Assembly (NCBI GenBank): GCA_900074885.1
Contig: FJUW01000084.1
Location: 1-64,000, forward strand
Reading direction: 5' to 3'
Source of the DNA: Rhynchosporium graminicola
Lineage: Eukaryota; Ascomycota; Leotiomycetes; Helotiales; Ploettnerulaceae
DNA length: 64,000 nt
Shown: in pieces, positions 55,688-64,000 of the stretch
How the letters are laid out: each line of letters starts with the position of its first letter
How positions within the stretch are numbered: the stretch's first letter is position 1
The notes under the pieces: generated by a model
The model's input: only the letters and a program-made list of their open reading frames with translations
Told to the model about the DNA's origin: nothing
Database searches by the model: none
Made by a program: the position numbers and the translations under genes

Positions 55688-58583
55688 TTCTTCTCAACAG
55701 ACTATTGGTCCTGCGAGGGTTGGTCTCAGGAGGGAGGGTTTGAGAATAGATAGGGGAGGGTAGAGGTGGGAATCGGTTGATTGGAAATGGAATGTGTAAT
55801 AGATGTTATTTGGTCTCGGTTGTTCGGAAGCTTGATTCAGTTCAATTATACTTTTTGCTTTGGGAATCAATCGTTCCTCTTGAATTCTAAGTGAGAAATA
55901 CAGCTACAGGATGTCCCTCCTAATGGTGTACATGATGCCTGATTTTTCCTGCATAGAACCAAACTGACGATGCAGCACTGGCACATTTGGGGGCAATAGG
56001 GTTGGTCTTAACCACTTTGGCTCTGAAGCCCACCTAAGAATTATGCGGCCCAACCACAAGTCGAGCCATAATGTTGGATGTGAGGTGATCCCGGATACAG
56101 TACTGGCTTGACCAGGATAGCGTTTTCTACCACGGTTGGATAGTTAGCTGATGTAGATTGCGGGAGTATAGAACCTGACTTCTTGACACAAAATGGCCGG
56201 ACGGGAGTCGGATTGTGTGTTGTAAAAGGTGAAATTTTGATTTGTACTACAATGAGCGAACAAAACTACGCGTAGCTTACGAATCCAGACTTTAATCGAT
56301 AAAGGGCTACATGAGATATACATACTTGTAGCTGCTGTAAGAGATATGCGTGGCAGAATGGATGTTTAGGCTCTGAATTGGAGAGGGGATTTTGTTTTGA
56401 TATGTTAATAAACCCACCTTCGACTTCTATGACTGAAGTATCGCATAAGGCGTCTTGGCCTTAGATGAGCATTGCGTGTCCTCAAAAAGACAACGAAAAG
56501 GAACTCCTTAAGTGAACCTTCAGTAACACTCGACGAAGCGAACTTACCTCTGCATATAGTACTGCGTTCTATGCTTGGGCTATTATTGGCATCCTTATCT
56601 CAAATCGTTGTTTTGCCGTCTCTTCACTTTACGATATTTGCATGATCGCACAAGGACTATAGAAATACTTTCGACGTTAGATAGCTTGTAAGTGGTTAAT
56701 ATATGAAGATTTAATAAGATATTTCGTACTCGTGCTCGTGCTCGTTGTGACTATAATACTGAGTACAGGCAGGCCCAAAAGATCAACCATTTGTTATCTG
56801 TGCGCAATACTAGAATATTCCACTGTCAAAGAGGTATTGGCTAATCAGCTATTGCGCTTTCTCTGACTTTCTCTGAAAGTGGTAGATTCTGGGGTCGATA
56901 GCATCGACAACGGATGGTTTGGTTGATCTTCATGGCATGTACCTTTCGTACGAAGTGCGATTCTCGTACGAAGTACGAATACATGCGATCGCCCGTAGTC
57001 TATCACAAAAATCGCTTAATTTTGGCGAGAAATCGTTATATCGCTCAACGTTCAACTAGAACATCATACTAGTGAAAGTAAAATTGGGAATACCTGGTTA
57101 TCGTAAAATACTTTCATAATCCTTATAGATATCACATGATTCATGAAAGTTTATTTTATTGAGAGTAACACCGGCAGTTGTCTTTCAGATTAATCATGTA
57201 AGTGGCGGTGGTATTCGGGGTAAAGGGCTCAAACTCAAAACCGGTCAAGCTTGCACATCAACAGACTTTAAGTAAATTATAGTTTTGCCACTTTTTAAAC
57301 TTGGCTAGAAGGGGTATTTTAGCCAATAGGATAGACTGAATCTCGAGTAAGAACTTTAGAAATTTACGAAGTCGCCGATGCGGTAATTACTTGGTACACT
57401 AAAACAATATACACCTTGATATTCAGGCTTTTGAGGCGTAGTAAACCCACTTTCGGTCTTCCGGAATGTTTAGAAGAAAACCGGGAGCTATGGAGAGCAC
57501 GTCCTTTAGAAATAAAGAGAAATATCTACGTTAGGAGGAAAAACCCGTTAAAAACGATAGGGCAAGCAAGTCACCGCGAATAAGAGATTACAAAGACGTC
57601 CCTTGTGCTGATCTACTCTCCTCCCTATAGGTTGTAGTGGAAAGTTCAGACCCACGAAGAAACCGAGTAGTTCAGCTCGTTTTCGCGTTACCATCTAATT
57701 GGACGGCTCGGGGTTCATCGCGGATATCGGGTGAAGTATACGCCTTTGCAGCTATCCACCTACAATCTAGGATCGTATAATCGAACAAGCGAAGTTGAAA
57801 TATTGATCGCAAGGTGACACGGGATTTCGAATTCGAAATGAGATGAGATTAGGAAACCTGGACCGAACAGCAGAATGAATGCAGATAAAGGAAAGTGATA
57901 AGTGGGAGAGACAGAGCTCTCGATACTAAATACTGTAGTGAGATCGTATCGGGATGAATATGTTGAAGTTGGTGATTGTTCCTGGCTGCAAAAAGCCCAC
58001 CTACGTGATACAGCTTTGAAGTCATTTTGGATTTTCTGTCCGTATTGTTTGTTATCAAGCTCAACCTTAAATCCCGACACTTGCAACTTGCGAACTCATG
58101 ATTAATCCCGACACCTTGGCTGAAGTGTTTCGCAAAAAGCAAAAACTTTGTCATCAAACATTCGGCAAGCATCCTGCATCCTATTTAAGTCCCCTTTGAG
58201 ATACATCTCGCTGCAGATGCATAACTGCATAACTGGCGGCCAGCACACGCTGTAAGTGGCCGCACCAGGGGGGTCACTCCGCCATTCCGAAGTCCCCTGG
58301 CGCACACCTTATTCGCTCACAAGCTGTTTCCCTTGCGTGCCTCGCAGCCCATCGCAGAATGGGCTCATAATACCCCAAAGTCGTCAAAAGAACTTACGAC
58401 TTTGAAAGAATAGCATAGGGCTGGCGATAGTTGATAAGCATCAGATTAAATATACCTATATAGAGAGGCATGACCGTTACGCTTATAGATAGGTAGCTTG
58501 AGAAATAACGACGACTTCAGCGCATTTCAATCGACGTCTTGCGAGAATACAACTCTGCCATACCATGCTTCCTTTGGACGCCT
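55688..58583. other. intergenic, probably including old repeat sequence
   Basis: Stops occur in all frames between about 56.0 and 57.7 kb and the composition is AT-leaning. About 57637-57670 resembles 15755-15790. The minus frames at 57760-58305 have no motif. Confidence 0.4.
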
Positions 58584-58970
58584 ATGCCTAGCTTGTCCCC
58601 TTCGTCGACTACAGCTCATGTCGGGATCTCGACACACCACACGATGATTCGCAAGATCATAGCAGAGGTGCTTGGCAGTAATGCCTGGGACTGGTTGCCT
58701 TCTGCGTGTTGGAGGACAGCAACTCGCATGGAAGATGTGTGTGAGTTTGAAGATTTGGTTCTTCCTCTGTTTTGGTTTGCTTTCTTCTTCTCTGGTCCAG
58801 CGTCGATTGGCTTCATCTCATTCCTGGCTAGGACGATATTCGGAACCCAACTGCCGCAGGATAACCAGGGACAGCTTGTACAACCATTGACAGCCGTACA
58901 ACCCCGGACCTCATCTTTGGACCACTGTCTAGGCTCCGAGGAGATCACCCGTGACAACTTCGGACACTGA
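58584..58970 (+). CDS. hypothetical small protein with one hydrophobic segment
   Basis: ATG 58584 opens 128 residues (MPSLSPSSTTAHVG...). A hydrophobic stretch LVLPLFWFAFFFSGPASIGFI at about residues 73-93 could be a membrane segment, preceded by Trp- and Cys-containing DWLPSACWRT. I recognise no family. It could be a chance frame; the codon pattern is moderately gene-like. Confidence 0.3.
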   Translation: MPSLSPSSTTAHVGISTHHTMIRKIIAEVLGSNAWDWLPSACWRTATRMEDVCEFEDLVLPLFWFAFFFSGPASIGFISFLARTIFGTQLPQDNQGQLVQPLTAVQPRTSSLDHCLGSEEITRDNFGH

Positions 58971-59919
58971 CTTCGTCTCAAGCCTCTAGAAGCCAGGTCT
59001 TCTGATATCGGGTTCTAGCTATAAACTCTGCCGATATATCATCTCAGATATCCATCGTTAGGCAGCAAGCTTGCGTGTGCCCGCCTATCAATTCCAGGTG
59101 CACTTCCTCCTGGGACCCTCTTTCAAATTGGCCACTCATTGTTGAGTACGCAGAAGCTCGAGGAAGCTTTGATTCCCAGATCCACGGGAGCGACTTTGAG
59201 TTGATTTGAAGCATTGATTCAGATACGGCTCGGCGTCATGGTATCACAGCTTGTACAAGCACTTTATCGACAAAGTATCCCTTTGCGGGCTGATTGCAAT
59301 TGGTCGAAGATCGTACGGAGACAGGAGTGTCTGGGACAGGCGGGCAGGCAGGGCTGATCCACTTGGCTGCCCCTGCCTCCCCATGTTCGCTTGCACAACA
59401 TCGGACCCTCGAACCCTCGAAACTTCGAACCCAAACTGTATTTTCGTACTCAACTCGACTGGATCTTCAACCTCGGACTTCATGGATCACCCAGAGTTGT
59501 CCCCCCTCACACGACAAGCACCCTTATTAGAGTTCCGCATATACATCCGGCCTCGTTTAGTCTTTCAACCTCCCACCTTGAACCTTCTTCTACGTGCATA
59601 TCCTCTTGTCCGGAGATCCAATCGTTTCGATCCCACGATATGGCAGCTTGAGTGACAGCCAGCCTCTCCACAGCAATCTGCAACAGACTTATAGCGATTC
59701 CGACTCTCTCAGTTGCACCATGAGCTCAACACCAAGCCTGGCTTGCGATCCTTCCAATACGTGGACAGCCAGACAAAACGATTAGACTCATCTGCCAGGC
59801 TGGAAACCGCTCAATTGATGCTGGCATAACGCGGCCGATATCTACTAACTCTTCAAGTCCTCGCCCTAGGAACTGCGTGCCTGGTGCTGGCCTCGACAGT
59901 CGCCAACAATCCAGCTTCA
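58971..59919. other. SCAP promoter and leader
   Basis: The region is rich in C and T with several overlapping short frames that look like shadow frames of a long 5' leader. No independent gene is recognised. A long leader with upstream ATGs could serve in regulating SCAP translation. Confidence 0.4.
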
Positions 59920-62900
59920 ATGATTTGGTATCTGCTGTATCCGTTTCGAGGGTATGGGCGTCATACTGCAAGAGGTGCATGGATGACCTGCTGATTTGGC
60001 TACAGAACTACCGAACCGCCCCAGCTTGACAATAAACACCCCCTCCGTGCAGCATTCACTCGATATGGCAACTATTCGGCGCGCCATCCGGTTATCACTC
60101 TTTTGATTTCAGTGGCCACCGCTGCCATTTTGATATATCCGTTTCCATTCCTTTACACGAATAATTTCACCAGTGGCGCATCGAACCTTCCGCATCATGT
60201 CTGGACATCTGCGCAACCATTCGAGGGGCTGTCCGCGACTCGGCCGGACGTCGTCATGCGATCGATATGGGTGCACGGTACGGCCACTAGGAGGGGGGAT
60301 ATAAAGTCACTGCTGACTTTGTGCAGGAAGTTACATGAAAGCACTGGAACCAGAAGTTCTCCTGCGCGCATTGGAGATACAGGATGAATTACTTGGGCAG
60401 ACTATCAACTTCGACCCCCGAAAAGCGCCTGAGGAACGTGCCACGGTCAACCTAAGCATCAGCCTGACACCACATATGCGAGATATATTCCATGCAGCGA
60501 ATGGTCTGAGCGATTCCTCCTGGTTCTTCCATTCTCCTTTACAATACTGGTCAGGGGATGGAGAAAAAATATTGCAGGACAAGGACATAGTTGCGACAGT
60601 AAACGAGCGTTCTCGCCAATCGACCTATGTCAATGTGACTCTGCGGCATTCGATCGTTTTCAGCGGGAAGCGTTTCGAGGATCACCGATTGGTTGCTGCC
60701 GATGCGTTAGTCATCACTCTAATACATATGATGGACTCGCCCGTGGGAAGACATTGGGAACAGAGGGCAGAAGCACTTGCTCAAAAGAAATCCGCCCAGT
60801 GGCGTCTCTATCCCGAAGATGGTCGATCTCTCACGAACACGCTGTACGAATTTCGATTCCAGCCACTCTCTTTCCAGGACGACCTCTTTCTTGGAGTGAT
60901 ATATAGCTTCATCGTGCTGTACTTCTTCATAAGTCTTTCGAAGCTACGCGCCTTGAAGTCTCGACTGGGCCTCATAGTTGCAGTAATGGCGCAGATCGCA
61001 GTTTCTATCATGTCGAGTTTCACCATTTGCGCCATCTTTAAAATCGACCTCTCCAAGATTCCTCGAGAAGCCTATCCGCTGGTCATTCTTACGATTGGAT
61101 TGGAGAACATTTTCAGACTGATCAACGCCGTCATCGTGACCTCTTCTTCGTATGCAACAGCGTTCAGAATTGGTGAGGCACTTGGCCAGACTGGCCACAT
61201 AGCACTCGCCGGTGTAAGCCAGAATCTTGCTATACTCTGGATATTGTCCAAGTATGTTTCGCCACAAGTCAAGGCATTCTGTACATTTGCAGCAATCGCC
61301 CTTACATTCGACTTCTTCTACTTGCTGACATTCTTCGCTGCTGTTTTGAGTGTTGATGTACGAAGAACGGAACTAAGCGACTCGTTAGATCGAGCTGCAA
61401 CACTTAGCAGGCCGTCTTCGCCAGAGCAGCAACCTAAGCAAACCTGGATTGACGCAATGTGGAAAGGAGAGTCAGCATTTTCCACTAGGATTGCAGGGAC
61501 AATTGTGATGACAGGCCTCATATTGATTGCACAGTGGCATTTCTTTGACAATGAAAGCCTGGGTCAGACCGGTCGACGAGTCATGCACCTTTTGAAGTCG
61601 CAACCACAACCGCCTCGATCTCCACAAGCCTCTTTCCTCTCTGTTGACATCAACCAGGCAAGATCTCCCACGGCTTGGTTGCGATTACAAGATCACGAAA
61701 CAGCACGTGAGGTAATCAAGGTTGTCAAACCAAATAGTAATAGCTATATCGCTAGGGTCTATGATCCGTTGGTATTCGTTCTTAATGGCTCAGATCGAAC
61801 TCCAACTCAATTTGGCGTACGCCCATTCCTGCCCGCTGCCTATGATTTCGCTCGCAACCAGTTGAGTGTCTTCGTTATCACAGTTATGGTCACTCTTGCT
61901 GCTGTCTCCATACTGATGAACTATCTTCTATGGGACGAGTCCACAGAGAATGAAGGGGACAACCGCCCGCACGACCAACCCCTGTTGTCCGTAAAGACTC
62001 TTAGTAATGGTCACAGCCTTGATGTCATATTGTTATCTGCTTCGCGTGACGGAATCATCGCTTCGGTTGGCTTGGATAGACTGATACGCATCTGGGATGT
62101 TCGAAGAGGAATAATGAGCTACATTGTCCAGGACTTCGAAGCCAATGTCAATCCTTTTCCTGTTATAGCCATCGCTATCGACAGCGACTCAAATTGGTTG
62201 GCTCTACTCTCTGGGCATGACCGTGTCTACTTGTGGAATATTCCCGAAAGAAGATGGGGACCGTCAATGAGTGTATCAGTCAAGGGACGAAAACCAGTCG
62301 CGTTCTGCTTTGGCTATGACGGCTCGGAGTTCATCGACCCTCTGCTTGTTGTGCGCTACAACGGGAAAATGACGGAACTTCGTGTGGAGAGCAACCAAAG
62401 CGTCGAGGTCAACATTTGCCATGGTCCATTGGTCTCTGTTCGCCAACATTTCGAGAAACCTCTCGCGAGCTCGCCAAACCCACCTACGCGAGTTGTCACA
62501 TCTTCAAAGAAAGGCTGCGTTCACATAGCTACACAAAGCGAAAAAGGGTGGGTGTCTTATCCTGTTGATATTGCCTGCCCTACAGAAGACCCGGCCATCA
62601 CATCAGTGCTACCATTGCCAGCATTAAGCTCTTTTCTCGCAGTGCGCACCCGCTCGGTAGAGTTAGTTGATATCGTCACTCATAAGATCACTTACAGCTT
62701 TCCTACACACGCCATGAAGCCAGGCTCCTTGCGTTGCTTTCACTCAACGCGGCGGAGACCTCAATGCGGCTCAGTGGGGCTTGCGAGTCTTGCGATTGCC
62801 TACACTAACGCGGATACTGGCAATGTGGTTCTCCAGTCTTATCTCCCCAAGCGCGCAGGTGACACAATCTGCTTCCGCGATCCAAACAAGCCAGGTAGCA

Positions 62901-63409
62901 AGACCTGCTGCCTGTGGCGCGAAACAGTTGAACAAAGGTACGAGATCGACAATCCAGGAGACTGGGAAGCGCTCAAAGTTGGGTATTTGGTCGGCGTTAG
63001 GAAGAGAGACACCGCCATGGAGAACAACTCGCTCTCAACTGTCAACAGTGGACTTCGGCGCCGGGGCTCGCCACTTCCTCATAAATTCTTGACAGGTAAG
63101 CAGCCATCGGAAAGCGATGATGATATCTGGGAAGTTTGGTCAATATCTACTCGAGGCGAGATGACTTCAACGCCTCTGTGTGGATATGCCGAGAGAGACA
63201 ATCTTCTCATCAGCGAGTTAGGTCCTCTGCACCACATGGGCCGAAGTTCGATTGTCTTGGGTTCAGGCAATGTTATCAAGGTCATAACTGTGGGGAATGA
63301 GAATTTTGACGGCGGCGAGAGCTCAACCGACGATGCTCTCTTTGTAGGCATGGCTGCTGCATTATCGAGGAGGAAGAAAGCTTCCGTAGGATCGAGGAAG
63401 ACTCATTGA
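59920..63409 (+). CDS. SREBP cleavage-activating protein (SCAP) homologue
   Basis: Exons 59920-59951, 60006-60277 and 60327-63409 encode 1128 residues; introns are 54 and 49 nt with CTGAT/CTGAC branch sites. The tiny first exon gives MIWYLLYPFRG, continuing TTEPPQLDNKHPLRAAFTRYG and RHPVITLLISVATAAILIY (TM1), then NLPHHVWTSAQPFEG. Residues about 288-443 form the sterol-sensing domain (five membrane segments, FLGVIYSFIVLYFFISLSK to FFYLLTFFAAVL). More membrane segments lie near 490 and 614-638. The cytoplasmic C-terminus carries WD40-type repeats (IASVGLDRLIRIWDVRRG at about 677-694). SCAP (Scp1 in fission yeast) senses sterol and escorts SREBP in the ER and Golgi; in moulds this pathway controls ergosterol synthesis, hypoxia growth and azole tolerance. 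The gene is intact and of usual length. Confidence 0.92.
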
Positions 63410-64000
63410 AATTCTCACCTAGGAGTACTGTTAATACGCAGCTTGAAGGCGCTACATCATCGTGCTCAACGCTAGAGTGCTGCAAATTTTGCTAGAATTT
63501 CGGTCGGCCGTAACTACGCTGCAATATATGGCAAATAATATTTTTGGGGGGGGGGGGAGATGTAATTGATACGACAGGAAATTATGCGATGAAAAAAGAG
63601 ATACCCATGGGAAACATATTTTCACTGTTTGCGGCTGTTGGCACTTTGATCTCTTTACGAGTTGGCGTTAAAAGTTATGCAACAGAATATTTCAGAAAGG
63701 CGATGGTGATAGTGCCATTAAGGGCGGAGGTCAAGCTGTTCGTTAGACGTTGATAAAAGCTAGGCGTTCTGGGACTGTGCATCTATTGGCTTGATTTGTC
63801 CGAGTATGACATTGGGTAGAAGGCGGGATGTTTCTCTGCACTTATGTTGCTGGATGGCGCAGGGTTGATGGTGAAAAGTTGAATTAAGCAGAGATAAGCC
63901 GGATTACTCGGATATGAATCAAGGAGAAAGGGAAATGGAGCTGGAGCTGAAGTGAGACATAGACGAGGAGATGAATGCAAAGTGACAACGAATAACTTTC
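63410..64000. other. SCAP 3' flank, no gene recognised
   Basis: Holds a run of 12 G at 63546-63557 and a short plus frame without motif. The window ends in non-coding sequence. Confidence 0.4.

Noticed and set aside
61318..63045. Minus-strand frames inside the SCAP gene
   Set aside because: They are shadows of a 1024-codon conserved frame.
63546..63557. G12 run as a functional quadruplex
   Set aside because: A single homopolymer run can be a sequencing artefact and there is no nearby context to give it a role.

Overview
This window is nuclear DNA from a filamentous ascomycete (Pezizomycotina). The evidence is short GT-AG introns (mostly 40-160 nt) with CTGAC/CTAAC-like branch sites, fungus-typical families (SCAP with a sterol-sensing domain, yeast-type amino acid permease, AA9 polysaccharide monooxygenase, DUF1996, PMP20-type peroxiredoxin), and AT-rich transposon remnants full of TA and nonsense codons, the signature of repeat-induced point mutation (RIP). 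Several conserved-hypothetical genes look like those of Leotiomycetes, but that placement is a low-confidence impression. Gene models were made by eye from reading frames, splice signals and family knowledge; no search was run.

Layout. 1-2650: decayed repeats (end of a Ty3/gypsy polyprotein, its LTR, a hAT transposase with a right terminal repeat). 2.65-12.1 kb: a gene island, all on the minus strand: COG1, an FtsJ-like methyltransferase, a short-chain dehydrogenase and a signal-anchored membrane protein. 12.1-19.8 kb: gene-poor, with a decayed Tc1/mariner element and a decayed DUF1996 gene. 19.8-21.8 kb: an intact amino acid permease. 22.3-30.1 kb: a very AT-rich block with about 1.77-kb LTR elements arranged as an inverted pair, a 9-bp minisatellite, an unresolved base (N) and long-period repeats.

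30.1-38.5 kb: accessory-looking genes (frameshifted NADAR-domain gene, a three-exon gene of unknown function, a zinc-finger-like protein, a BTB-family-like protein) and an intact peroxiredoxin. 38.8-46.5 kb: a run of broken metabolic genes (short-chain dehydrogenase, two 2-oxoglutarate/Fe(II) oxygenases, the ATP-binding half of an ABCG transporter) around an apparently intact paraoxonase-like gene; this could be the wreck of a detoxification or specialised-metabolism cluster. 46.5-55.7 kb: a SnoaL-like protein, a secreted AA9 enzyme, an F-box protein, a DUF4202 protein and a small secreted protein. 59.9-63.4 kb: SCAP, the sterol sensor that escorts SREBP.

The genes do not form one pathway. 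Housekeeping trafficking and sterol genes (COG1, SCAP) sit beside secreted and host- or substrate-facing genes (AA9, small secreted protein) and RIP-damaged repeats, a two-compartment arrangement common in plant-associated fungi. The best leads are the nonsense-only inactivation of a dioxygenase, the inverted short LTR elements and their assembly scar, and the cluster of decayed metabolic genes.
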